A program made the translations under genes and the position numbers. From contig NC_045130.1 in the NCBI RefSeq assembly GCF_007655135.1, forward strand, positions 30,314,605 through 30,378,604: a DNA stretch of 64,000 bases, given 5' to 3'. Below are positions 36,936-48,836 of this stretch, in pieces (the stretch's first letter is position 1; every line of letters starts with the position of its first letter). The stretch is from Punica granatum (taxonomy: Eukaryota > Streptophyta > Magnoliopsida > Myrtales > Lythraceae). The notes beneath the pieces are model-generated. The model saw nothing but the letters and a program-made list of their open reading frames with translations. It ran no database searches and was not told the DNA's origin.

Positions 36936-37700
36936 TGTTGGGGTCCAGAAAAATTCGGTCTTGGACACATGCCTCCCCCTTTCGTCTCATGTACCTCGAG
37001 CCTCCACGAGCGTGACATGATCAACCTGCAATAAGGGGAGGGGAGATCGATAGGGAATATTGATTTCCCTATCCGATACTTAAATGAGAATATATCGAAG
37101 AAAAGTCGAAGAATTGAACCTATGGTTCCGGAGTATCTGGAGAGATATTTATAGAGAGTGTGAAATATCAATATTAGTATATTTTAGGCCTTGTTTGGCA
37201 AATGAGTAATTTTTTTAACTCTACTCCACTTATTTTTAATTCAATTTAACAATACAATTATTACTTTTTCCCTTTTAATTTTTTTTATCATAATTACTAT
37301 TCAATTCAATTTTTAATACTAAATTCTCTCAACTATTCATTACTTTTTCCACAATTCAACAATACAATCATTACTTTCTATCAACTATTCATTACTTTTT
37401 CCCATAATTCAACAATATAATCATTACGACTTCAAATAAATAATTATTTATAGTTGGAATTGAGTAAAGTTACCAAACAAAGCCTTAATATATATCAGAT
37501 ATTCGATTACATATAACCAACAGATATACATGCTAGATATAGGGTTAGAGGATAATAATATCTCATAAAGATGATGATAGAATATTGTAGAATATCTAAG
37601 AAATATATCAAAGATATCACAAATTACACTTGAGATAATTGTGGAAATATTCTCATAATAGGATTTTGTTACCGATTTGGGTGTTTCGTGTTATCTTGCA
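36936..37700 (-). mobile_element. Possible solo LTR
   Basis: The segment starts TGTTGGGG and ends TTGCA, with CTAT flanking both sides (36932-36935 and 37701-37704). On the minus strand it carries a TATA-like CTATAAATATC near 37150 and ends CCCCAACA, as many plant LTRs do. A 4-bp duplication can arise by chance, so the call is tentative. A Harbinger MITE (37187-37484) sits inside. Confidence 0.3.
37187..37484. mobile_element. PIF/Harbinger (Tourist-like) MITE, copy 1
   Basis: The terminal inverted repeats are GGCCTTGTTTGG and CCAAACAAAGCC. The flanking trinucleotide TTA is duplicated at 37184-37186 and 37485-37487, the hallmark of this superfamily. The 298-bp interior is A+T rich and shares ATTCATTACTTTTTCC-like blocks with 41906-42172 and 57435-57587. 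Confidence 0.88.
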
Positions 37701-37704
37701 CTAT

Positions 37705-38785
37705 CTTTGATTTTAGGAAGTCGAATGAGTCAGATATTCCTCCGATTTTATTTGATATCTCGTCTTTTGGCAATGTAGGTAGCCTTAAGAGACAATTTCC
37801 TAGTCGGATATTATCTCTAGATCGTAATTATATGCGTATCCAATTTAGATAGATTTTAGTGTTTAATGTAAATGCCTATAAATACGTGTGCCAAAGTTCA
37901 TTATGAGGGTCTCAGACCAACACATTAATCGTATCCTTTACTTATCTTTTCCTTTTCCGCATTTTGTTTTTATCTATTTCCTTGCACCTTTACCTTTTCC
38001 TTGCACTTTTACATTCATCGCACTTCCTTTACCACACTTTCAATTTTCGCACTATTTTTCCTTCAACTGATTCCCCATGGATCGATCTACGTCCGTCCTT
38101 GGAGCTTCAGGGCGAAGATCGCAATTCCTTCGGCAACGGTTGACGAAGTCTCTCTAGTGGGCTGGGTTCCCTTGTATAGGTGAACTTTCCTCAATTCACA
38201 ACTCAGCTTCCTGAGTTGGTATTTCGCCAGGAAGTAATGGAGCTGGCTCACAGGCCGCTTGATCAATTTTCAGACTTGTGCTCCTGCGTACATAATAGGT
38301 GAAGAACTCAAAGCGGCTAAATCCCCGGACTGTGAATCGTCTGAGGCACACTCTAATTTCAAAAATTTAAAATCTAAATGCCGTTCAATCCCGCTGACTT
38401 TCGAGGACGTGGTACATGCTTTGTATCGGTGGGCCGACTAGTGACACATTGGTACACTTGGAACTGCTTCTTGGCACGCTTGAACATCTACCTAATTATT
38501 TTGTCGATTAGATGTCAAACGATTTTTGACGTGAACATCTTCCTAATTATTTTGTGTGTTTTCTTCTAACGTTATTTTATTTTTGTTTTTTAACAAATGA
38601 TAAATTAATTAAAAACAAATGGGAAACGAAAAACTCAACATAATAATATTTAGTGGTTATATATATCATTATAAGTTCTTTGAAATTTTTATAGAATATA
38701 AAATTACTATTATACACTAAGATATTTAAAAAATATATAGAACATATATAGTTTCCTCTATTATTTTGGATGACATCATAAAGGA
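37705..38785. other. Intergenic DNA, LTR-like promoter sequence
   Basis: A TATAAATA at about 37871, followed by a pyrimidine-rich stretch up to 38060 with repeated CCTTTTCC and CGCAC words, looks like the R-U5 part of a Gypsy-type LTR. No second LTR or protein domain was found. Confidence 0.35.
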
Positions 38786-38794
38786 AAAAATAAA

Positions 38795-39300
38795 GAGTTA
38801 ATTTCACTGTATAGCACGATAATTTGAAAATTTTCACCACATATCACGTATAGTATTAATTTCACCAAATTGTACATTATTTTGATTTTTTTATGGCATT
38901 ACACGATGTCAATTTTTTTTCCATTCACTCACGGAGAGCTGACGTGACCAACATTTTTGGCCTATGCTTCCACAACTGGGCTTTTTTTGAGCCTTGAAGG
39001 TTTTCATATATAGCATGAAACTTCAAAATTTTTCATAATATAACACATATGTATTGATTTCACCAAATTGCGTGTTTTATAACATGAGAATAAGCCAACA
39101 GGGCCCATAAAAAGTCCAGATATGTAAGGGTGGGGCAACAACTTCGGCCACGTCAGTTTTCATTAAGGAATTGATGGAAAATTGACGTTGTGCTATGCCA
39201 TGAAAAAAATTCAAAAATAATGCAATTTGGTGAAATTATTACGATATGTGCTATGTGATGAAAGTTTTCAAAATATTGTGCTGTAAGATGAAATTTACCC
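38795..39300. mobile_element. Mutator-like MITE A (506 bp)
   Basis: The left end GAGTTAATTTCACTGTATAG and the right end, reading inward GGGTAAATTTCATCTTACAG, are long inverted repeats of about 170 bp. The 9-bp flanks are AAAAATAAA at 38786-38794 and 39301-39309. No coding capacity. Its right-hand target copy is also the left-hand target copy of element B. Confidence 0.85.
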
Positions 39301-39309
39301 AAAAATAAA

Positions 39310-39923
39310 GGGTAAATTACACAAAAAAAACCTAAATTTTGTAAAACGTCTCAGTTTTGTCATAAGTTTTGTTTTGTAACAAAAAAAGCACATGTTTTGA
39401 GAATCGTCTCAGATTTGACCTCATGTTACCGTTCTGTTAAGTTTGCTGTCTATTTGCCTACTAGACTTCACGAGACCCACAAAATTTATATATCATCTTA
39501 TCATCATCTCTTTTCTTACAAAAATAATATAATTTTTTAGAAAAGTTTCAGCTTTGTTTCAAATTTTCATTTGTAATTTAAAAAATACATATTTTAAAAA
39601 TTTCTCAGAAATGATCCATGAGAGGAGATGCTAACCGGAGCCAACTTTAGAAGCAAAAACATATGGTTTTTTTCATTACAAACCAAATTTATGATGAAAT
39701 TGAGACTTTTTTGAAATTTTAATTTTTTTATTTAACCTATCTCATTTTTTTATTGATTTATGTCTGAAATTAACAGTCCACGTATGCAAGATTGATGGAA
39801 TTTATAACGGATGTCATTTTTGAGATAATTTAGAAAACTTATGGTTTGTTTTGTTACAAAACAAAATTTAGGACAAAACTGAGACGTTTTACAAAACTTA
39901 GGTTTTTTTTGTATAATTTGCCC
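39310..39923. mobile_element. Mutator-like MITE B (614 bp)
   Basis: The ends GGGTAAATTACAC and (inward) GGGCAAATTATAC head inverted repeats of at least 80 bp, both continuing through AAACGTCTCAGTTTTGTC. The 9-bp flanks are AAAAATAAA at 39301-39309 and 39924-39932. The sequence inside is unrelated to element A beyond the first few terminal bases. No transposase. Confidence 0.88.
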
Positions 39924-39932
39924 AAAAATAAA

Positions 39933-40306
39933 TGAAAAATATATATTCAAAATAAGAAAAAAAATTTAAATACTTGAATGAAGAAAGATGTAAGTTCAAA
40001 ATAAAATTCATAAAAAAGTAATTTTTTGGTAATATTTAAAAATACTCGAGGTAGAAATAAATAAATAGAAACATTTAACCGTGGTAACACATATCTAGTG
40101 CCCCCAGATCTCGTAAGTGTTTTTAGATAGTTCATATCGTTCACACTCCTTTTTATTTAATTAAGATCTCGAGTTTGAGTTTTGTGAATAGAGTAATTTT
40201 AAGATTGAGAGTCTTCTTTAGTAGGTCAATCTAATTCGAATTTGGATTAATCAGGGTCAATTAACCTTCTTATTTCATCGATATCAGCTTCATTTTCGCT
40301 TTACTT
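39933..40306 (+). repeat. Probable SINE relic and spacer
   Basis: Within it, about 40110-40260 contains ATCTCGAGTTTGAGTTTTG (B-box like) and a body similar to the family-1 SINE, ending near TTTGGATTAATCAGGG. Boundaries are unclear. Confidence 0.4.
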
Positions 40307-41377
40307 CACTACAAGAAACACCCTTATTAGAGATAAGTAATGAGAGACAATTATAATATTAGTCTCTAAAATTCTCATTTCGAGACATACGATATATGTC
40401 TCTTAAGTGGATTTTATTTGCCTCTAAATGCACCCAAAATTAATACTTACTAAATTACAAATATGTATCACAATTATTAGCAACTAATAAGTCTTTTGCA
40501 CAACAGAATAACTTTTAGAAACATATTAATAGAGACATATAGAAAATCTATTACTAAATATTTTTTATAAAGCAAAATATTTAATTGCTTCTAAATCCAA
40601 TTTTATTTGCCCCCTAATATATTCTTTTAGAGGTAAAATACAATTTCCTGTTAATCTAATTCTCATTTGCCTCCAACTTATGAAATTTTACATACATAGT
40701 AAGTAGATAAAATATTAAAAATTTGTTGGATCATTTTTCCTAAACATAAATAATTTATTCAACATGAATTAAACGATATTCAAAAAACAGTCAACATAAG
40801 TAGAAAATATATTTTATTTATTTAAAGATGTAAATTACGTTATGCAGATTTGGAATTAAAAAAAATAGTAAACTAGTATTCTTTTTGTGCATTTTACTTC
40901 ATCTATTGTGTTCATATATGATTTATTACATAAATTTTTGGATAATTTAACAATTTTCAACTTACCACCCGAGAACTTAACGATATATATATGCACAATG
41001 TTTGATTTAATATTTTATGCATATTAATTAATTTCTTAATTTTAAATAATTATATAATAAAAATTTTACATTTTTATTGAGGCTTGACAAAAATATTAGA
41101 TATAAATTTAAATGTAATTCAATTCAAAAATGCATTGGAGGTGAAATGGTAAAGACAAGATGCTAAAAGTACTATGTTAGAGGTAAATGATTCAAGTTAG
41201 GTTCAAGGCACAATATATAGATATGAGAGAAATAATGGCCAAATGTAATTACCATCATTTGTTGTTATATTTCCTTATTGGAGGCAAATTTAATTAACAC
41301 TAACAATTCTAATTAATGACTTTTGTTAATTTTGGAAGCAAATATCATTGCTTCTAAAAGGAGTATTTCTTGTAGTG
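40307..41377. mobile_element. CACTA-type non-autonomous element (1071 bp)
   Basis: It begins CACTACAAGAAA and ends TTTCTTGTAGTG, perfect 12-bp inverted repeats of the CACTA (En/Spm) superfamily. Subterminal similarity continues for another 20 bp or so. Flanking trinucleotides are CTT and CAT, so the 3-bp duplication is not perfect. The A+T-rich interior has repeated TAGAGAC-type words and no transposase. Confidence 0.85.
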
Positions 41378-41905
41378 CATTCGCTACCTCCTTATATAAA
41401 ATCTTTTGATCCCAGCAGTCTAATCCTTACTTGATACAAGTACGATTTCTCTTTACTCTTACACGGCGGGCATGATTAGTTAAAAAGCCATAATGATTCA
41501 TTGGCTTTCTCACGTTATTATCATTCTGGATGAACAAAAAGATAGCACATTTTACACAGTTACAATTACATGAATGAAAGATTTGACTTTCGTCTTAATT
41601 AGCGAGCGATTCTTCCTTTCGTTTTTAGTCTTTATTTTAAAAAAAGCATGGAAATTTTTTTTTTATCGATATGCAATTGTGAAGATTCGATTCAACATCA
41701 AGGTTACTTAAATTCAATATACAAATTAAATCAAATCTTACGGCAAAAAAAATACATGATTAGTACTTTATTGAGTATTGACTATTGAGTATTGGGGTTG
41801 TGGTGCCTCATACATCCATAATTATTTTTGGGGAATTTATAGTGAGATTCATAGTGCATAAAATATGGGAATGTGACAAGATGATGCTTTGACTAGGGTA
41901 ATTAA
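41378..41905. other. Intergenic DNA
   Basis: No gene or repeat boundary recognised. Confidence 0.4.
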
Positions 41906-42172
41906 CCATATGTTTGATTTTACAACTTATTTTTAATTCTATTACACTTATTTTCATTCAACAACACAATTATTATTATTTTTTTAACCATTCAATGCAA
42001 TTTTTAATACTAAATTCCTTCAACTATTCATTATTTTTTCCACGATTCAACAACACAATTATTACTTTATCTCAATTATTCATTATTTTTTCATACTTTT
42101 TTTTTTCATAATTCAACAGCACAATCATTCCAATCCAATTAACTTAGATATATTTAAATACCAAACAAAGCA
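41906..42172. mobile_element. PIF/Harbinger-like MITE, copy 2 (diverged)
   Basis: The interior matches copy 1 (CAACTATTCATTA, TTCAACAACACAATTATTA). The ends CCATATGTTTG and CAAACAAAGCA are degenerate inverted repeats, flanked by TAA on both sides (41903-41905, 42173-42175). Confidence 0.65.
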
Positions 42173-42987
42173 TAATGATTGAATATTTGCTAGTCGAGGG
42201 AGCTAGGAAACCCGAGTGCGTGGTGCATCGTCATGCATGATGGTGATGGTGACTTTCCACCTAAAAATTAAAGATGTTTCTCCTCGCACAATGACTATAG
42301 TATTTACAGTACTCTCTAATCATAATCTAATCAATGGTTAAATCTTCTAATTTAATAATCGATGACTAAATCTCTTAAAACATTATCTTTTGTTTAGGTT
42401 AATCACATAAAAATTGTCTTTTATCTTTTTCTTTTTTTAAAAAAGAAAAAAATAATAATTTCAATTGTCGCTCACTGATGAAATTGTATTTCTATGTACA
42501 GATAGATTATAATTATAATTTTTTTTTTGTCGGCAGATCTATAATATGTAAATTCCAAGTTTGCCAGAATTTCCTTTTTCTTTTCATTTTTTGTCCTCTG
42601 TTTCTCAAGAAAAACAGATGCGAGATATTCTCTTTGCAATAATAATAATAATCGCTACAAAAGCAAGTCAGGACCACAACTAAACCGACAGGAAAAAGGA
42701 AAAGGCCAAGCCCCAAGCTCTGTCTTTTTCTTCTCCCCCTATATATATATATATATATGTATGTATATATACATCCATACATATACACTACCCAAAAGTC
42801 GCACCCCAAGGTTACACGTTCAAATGCGAATCAAATATGAAGGAAAATACATAAGAAATAGATGCTGAAACCTCCACAAGACAATGCATAAAACTCTGAT
42901 CGGAGAATTGCGCACCTAATTTATGCATTAATCTCACTTAGTATTTTCCCTTCCTTTTTCCTCTTAAAATTCTAAGCTTTTTCCCAC

Positions 42988-43016
42988 ATGATGATGATGA
43001 TGATGATGATGATGAT
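42988..43016. repeat. ATG trinucleotide microsatellite
   Basis: About nine and a half uninterrupted ATG units in non-coding DNA. Confidence 0.95.
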
Positions 43017-43429
43017 AGAAGTGATAATATTTTTGGTGAACAAGAACTATACGCCTAATACGATGAAACATAAATCCTAATAATTAATAAAGAGATACTT
43101 ATATCGAACCTGAATTACAGCGTGCACCTTTAGCCCTTTTGTGCTATCCCTTCTTTTATAATAGCGGTGATAAATATATACATTTTTGCTGGATAATTTA
43201 ATAAATATATTTGCTTTTGGCCAAGAAAATAAATATATCAACTTTGGTAATAATCTCCAGAATTTCCCATTGTGTACTCCATCCTTAAAATAACCAAAAG
43301 AGAGATTCAACCCTGAGAAAAAGGACAGGGATGGATGGATGGATCAATAGATGTTCAAGAAAAAAAGAGAAACCAACTCCCAAGCTAAAAATTTCATGGT
43401 CAGTGGTCAGGAGATACAAAGAGCCCATC

Positions 43430-43430
43430 T

Positions 43431-43455
<25 letters not shown>
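43430..43455 (+). repeat. TC microsatellite upstream of the CIP7-like gene
   Basis: About 13 TC units. A complementary GA run lies at 43737-43757, so the two could pair in single-stranded form. CT/GA runs are typical of plant core promoters and 5' UTRs. Confidence 0.85.
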
Positions 43456-43461
<6 letters not shown>

Positions 43462-43994
43462 CTTTCAGAAAGAGAATCCTATTCTGAGATTTTTGGGAGC
43501 TTTGCTTGAGGCTGAGGAACTGTCCAAAACAGTCCACAATCCACTGCTACTGGTAGGACCCATCTATCCCTCTCTGTCCCCCCCCCGGTGGAAATTATTA
43601 CTGCATTATATATTCAAAATGGATTTGTTTAATGGATTGATTAGACAGAAAATGATTCTCTTCTCGCGCTTCATGCTGCTGCGAATGATAGTGGGAGAAA
43701 AGATTGTCAAAATGGTTATTTTTTAACTCAATAAAGTTGAGAGAGAGAGAGAGAGAGCAAATATCAGATCATGTGCGATGGGGGCCTCGTCATTCCTTTC
43801 TGGCACATTTCCAGTTCAGCAACAGCTGCAGCTTCTGCTACTGCCTCCACCTTTGAGTTTTGGCCTCCCCCCATGTTCATGTCGTCTTCTTGTTCACATC
43901 CCCAACCACCTTAAAGAACAAAGTTGAAACCTTTCCCCATCTCTCTCACTCTCTTTTTCTGAGTGTGTGTGTGTGTCTGTGAGCTGAATAGCTA

Positions 43995-46900
43995 ATGGAC
44001 CCAAGAACCCGGCTCGACTACGCTCTGTTCCAGCTGACCCCAACTCGGACCAGGTACTGCCCGACTCAGGCCCACCTCTCCCTCTCTGTCTCAGTCTCAA
44101 TCTATCGATTTTTGGTCTCACTGGTGATTTTCGGATGTGGGTTTTGTGTGAAGGTGCGATCTTGTGATATTTTGTGGGGGCAAGACGGAGAGATTGGCCC
44201 ATGGCCTGTTGGAGCCGTTCCTCGGCCACCTGAAGTTCGCCAAAGATGAGATTTTGAAAGGAGGGTATTCCATCACTCTTCGTCCGCCGCCTCCCCAAGA
44301 TGCCTCCAGCTGGTTCACCAAAGCCACCTTTGAGAGGTTCAGAACAGAGACTCTGATTGATTGATTCAATTCAATTTTGAAGTCATTGAGTCTGTCTGTG
44401 CTCTGTTCTTGTGATTGGAAAGCATTGTGATCTGGCTTTGTCAATGGCGAATGAAGATGTTTGGGGAGATCCAACTTCCAAGTTTGTGTCTTCTTCTTCA
44501 TGACCAAATTGACCATCTGTAATTAAGCATCATCTGTTCTGTGTGTTATAGGATTTGATGGATTTGTTTGCTCTTCATGGTCCAACTTTCTCTGTCTTGT
44601 GTGTTCTAAATCTGGAAATAACTCACATCTGAATAAATGTGATGGAGTTGGTACCGCGATTCAGCCTTCTCTTCCAATGAAGAAGTTTGGCTGGCTGAGA
44701 TCCCAGTTCTTGGAGTCGTGGGGTTAGTCTTTTATGTTGTTTATGGTCACATTGACTGGAACTGACCCCTTTTCTATTTTTATTAATCTTTCCATTCATG
44801 TCTAAAATGGTCTCTATCTAAGTGCATGTGTTTGTATTATTCAGTGTTTGTGCTCATAGACTGCACTTTGATCTGGCAATTACATATATTGTATCATTTC
44901 CGTTTGAATTTCATTCAGATTGTTAAACCATATAGGGTCGTTATTAATGATCTATATTGAAGTGGTTAAAATTCTCTTGCAAGTTGATCTGCTTATAATT
45001 ATATGTGAGATGAGCTCCTAACTATGGACATGTTTTGACTTCTATATGTATAGTAACCAAAACCAAGCTCGTAATGTTACTGAGTCGTCGACAGACGTTA
45101 TCGAGTATTGTTGGATTGTGAAGTTTACAAATTTATGGGAACATGAAGTGGGTCTGAACAGGGAGAGTGGGGGATAGATCACTTATAAAAATGTTGCTCT
45201 TCTCTCTCGACAGATTCGTGCGCTTTGTTGGCACACCAGAGATTCTTGAGAGGTTCATCAATCTGGAAAAAGAGATATCACAGATTGAGAGTTCGTTTCA
45301 AGCTAATGAACTCGGGAAGCCCCATGTATCTAGACAAGGAGAGCAAGGTATCTTTGACCATGAGATCTAGCATCATACTCAGAATATATTGTTCTGGTTT
45401 TGTTAGTCAATGACTTTTATTTGATCAGGGAGTCCTACAGCTTCCAATGGCAACTCGGTGAAGTCGAGTGATTCCTCTAAGGTAAATGCTTCATACCCAA
45501 ATCTGAGATTTCTTGCTATATTTCGTTGAACAGATGAATTCATAAGTTTGTTTCTTTGTGCACCAGGGTGAGATTGCAGAAAATGAGGATGCCGCACAAG
45601 AAGAGAACTCTAGGTAATTCGTTGTTAAGATTACGGATGCACTCCTTCTGTATATAAATGCTTCATTGTACTGATTCCATTGGGTTGTGATTTAACAGGA
45701 TCCGTCTCCAACGTGTCCTGGAAACCCGGAGATCAATGCTACTTCGATCACAGGCGATGGCGTATGCACGTGGACGGGCTGCTGGATTTGATATGGACAA
45801 CATGGACGAGCTCATTGCTTTCTCTGATGCATTTGGGGCTTCTCGTTTAAGGTATCAAGAATAACGTAATTACTCAGCTCAAGCTAATGGCAATTAACTG
45901 AAAGGAACTCAACCAAATACAATGCGAATATATTTTAGCTGAAGACTGACACTATCTGATGGATAGACTTTTCACCATGTTTGACATCAGCACAAGATTG
46001 ATATGAGTAATGATACTTATTGCATAGGAACACGAACTGCACCTTCTTTAGACAAGTATGGTAATGAGACTGGTGCTTTTGGAGCTAACATATGAAATAG
46101 AGAATTAGGCCTCTCACTATCTCTCTTTCACATTTTGAAAGAGTGGTGTCAATTTCTGCAGAGAAGCGTGCATTGAGTTCAAGGAACTATGCATGAAGAA
46201 GCAATCTGATGTCCCGTGGATGGAGGAGCTATCTGCTATGGAGGCCTATTCTTCTTCAGAACTCTCGTTCCCAGCAACCTCGGGGATTATACTCACAAGT
46301 GAGATGAACTATCAGACCAGCGATAATAACCTTGTTCCCAATGGATCTCCCGATGCATCAAAGCAAGAAACCATGAATGCTGGTTCCAATGGCAAAAAAG
46401 GTAAAATATCTATTATTTTGCTTCTTTGTATTTCTCGTTTTCATTTGTCTTCCTTTCTGACAAATTCATCTCTTTCCTGCAGATGATGTTGGAAACAAAA
46501 TTCAGATGCAAATGCCATGGCCAAACCAATTTCCTCCTTACATGTATCCCGTTCATCAAATGCCTCCATATCAAGGCTACCCTTTCCCAATTATGCCTCC
46601 AAACGGTCTAAATGATCCTAGGTGGTCATTTAATTCAGAAGGGGCCTATCACGATATGAAAGGAGAAATGAAGTCCAAGTCCAAGTCATCGAAAAAAGAG
46701 CGGAATATGCACAAGGAAGAGGAAGATGATGATGAAGATGTGGATTCAGAAGAAGACTCACAAAACACATATAGTGAATCTGATGGAGAGAAAAGGCATT
46801 CTTCGACGGAACATTCACACCGGAAAAAGCACAAGAAGAAGTCTTCGAGAACGGTTGTAATCCGAAACATCAATTACATTGCTTCTAAAGATGAAGAGAA

Positions 46901-48836
46901 ACAAGATGGAGTTTCTCATGATTTTTCCTCCTCGTCCTCTGAGGATGAGTTTTCTCTTAAGAAAAAAGTAGAGGAAGCTGTTGGAGTTTTCAAGAAAAAT
47001 CACAAGTCCAAGAGGCACACTCATAAAAAGTCGGAAGGATCAAACAACACGACTGAGCCTGAACAAGAGACTGAAGGTACTACTGCTTCTACAGGGAAGA
47101 GCACGGATGAGCATTGGGATGCTTTTCAGAACCTTCTCCTGAGAGAAAAGGAGGAACCCAGTTTGAATCCAGAAAGGCAACTCGAGTCTTCTCGGGACGA
47201 GCATTTCGCGATGGGGAGCTTTGGGGATGAAGTGTCAGGTGGAACTCAGAGATTCACAGTGCAACGAAAGGTCACGGATGATTCCTTAGTCATGTCAGAG
47301 AGGACCAGAGAAGATGAACTCAATGGCAATTCGATTGATTTTGGAAATGGAGAGAATCTCCGACCTGTTCTGAGAAGAAGGGAATTTGCAGATGATTTGG
47401 TGTTGTTATCAGGATGCTTTGAGGGATCAGAAAAACTTCATAATGCATTACCTGATTCTAATGCGGATTCATCGTTGGTCAAGACTCGGAGGTCCGATGA
47501 TGGCTTTATCATACATACAGCCGCGAAAACAGAAAGTGGGGATGTGAACGTTAAACAAGTTATATTCGACGGTGATTTCCTCAATAGTATGGAGAAAAGT
47601 CGAAAAGACCCTCAGGTCGATGATTCCTTCATGATACATGATAGAACATCCCTCGATGATTCAAGGGACATAAGCATGGTTTTGGAATATATGTCAGCAT
47701 CTCATACAGAAAATGCTGCCAATGCAGAGGCTTTGGAAGACAAACACAAGGGGTCGACAACTTATGAGCCCGATGACCTTTGTGTGGTTCTCGAACGACA
47801 TGATGGAGGGGGCTCAAACAGGGTTTCTTGGACCTCGGGCTATGATGTTGATTTCTCGTTGGCTGAAGCTGAGAAGTCCCCAGCCAAGGAAGTGCATGAT
47901 AAGACTCCCGCTTCTTCTGATAAGAAGATAAACAGTGACAAGAAGAAAGAGTCTTCTGCAGGAAAAGATGCGAGATCGAAGGTTATGAATAGGTCTCCAC
48001 TTGGGAAAACCAAACCTGAGGCAATTAGTAGGGTTAAGAAGCCGACTCTTATGAATAGGACTGCTGCACAGAAGAGCAAGTTTGAGAAGGTACGTAATCC
48101 CGAAGATTGGGTATATATTGACCAGAACTCATATGTTAATGAAAGTTCTCACAACATTTAATGAAAGTTCTAACTATTTTCTGTTGTCAGCTACTAATCT
48201 TACAAGATTTAATATATTAACAAATTTTAAAAAGGAAGACATATCAATATGATCTCTTTCTCATTTCGGCCGAAAATGAGAAAAATAGGTCTTCTGATTA
48301 TTTTTCGTCTCTTCGTTCTCTCTGTAGTTCTTTTTTGTCATCGATGATTGTTCTTTTGAATAGCAAATATTCACGTTATACTCTTTTATAGTTTTATGGA
48401 ACTCGAGAAAGTTTTTTAGCTTTTTGTTTGTACTCTTTTAAATCAAAAGAGAAGGATATTAGTCGAGTTGTACTTTCCAACCGCTAAAAGAGCAGAAAAT
48501 GCCACGAGGTGTGAAATTTGACGCGTTGTTTTCCTCATTATTCTTCGCATTCAAGATCAGGAGAAAGATAAAAAAAAACTTGAGTATTTCTATTTTTCAT
48601 TCAATCATCCTTCAGCCTTTCCAGCTTACTCAACTCGCATTGTCCATTGACAGGAAGAAGAGGTTCGAAAAAGAATGGAAGAAATGTTGCTCGAACGGCA
48701 GAGGAGAATTGCTGAAAGAACTGCAGCCAGTGGCTTAGCTACTCCTGTGAAGAAATCTCCTGTGGAAAGCAAAACAACCAAAACTTCCACCCAGACTGAA
48801 AGGACCAAGTTGCAGAATCGAGCAATGAAAGTTTAG
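43995..48836 (+). CDS. COP1-interacting protein 7 (CIP7)-like protein
   Basis: Nine exons, 43995-44053, 44154-44336, 45214-45347, 45429-45481, 45567-45613, 45699-45851, 46162-46400, 46483-48089 and 48654-48836, join in phase to give 885 residues. The conserved N-terminus starts MDPRTRLDYALFQLTPTRTR and continues CDLVIFCGGKTERLA, GGYSITLRPP, WFTKATFERFVRFV, then RLQRVLETRRSMLLRSQAMA and FSDAFGASRLREACIEF. This is the family's diagnostic block, used by no other protein group I know. The long exon 8 is low complexity: acidic and lysine-rich runs, KSKSSKKER-type basic patches and a proline/tyrosine segment near its start. The C-terminus (EEEVRKRMEEMLLERQRRIAERTAASG) is a predicted coiled coil. 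Arabidopsis CIP7 is a nuclear, COP1-bound positive regulator of light-induced genes; other family members are uncharacterised, so the precise role here is inferred. Length is within the family range. Confidence 0.92.

Larger units (their letters stand above)
42176..43994. other. Upstream region of the CIP7-like gene
   Basis: No gene was seen. It contains microsatellites at 42740-42778 (AT/GTAT), 42988-43016 (ATG), 43430-43455 (TC) and 43737-43757 (GA). The TC and GA runs lie 240-560 bp before the ATG and may be within the promoter or leader. Confidence 0.5.
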
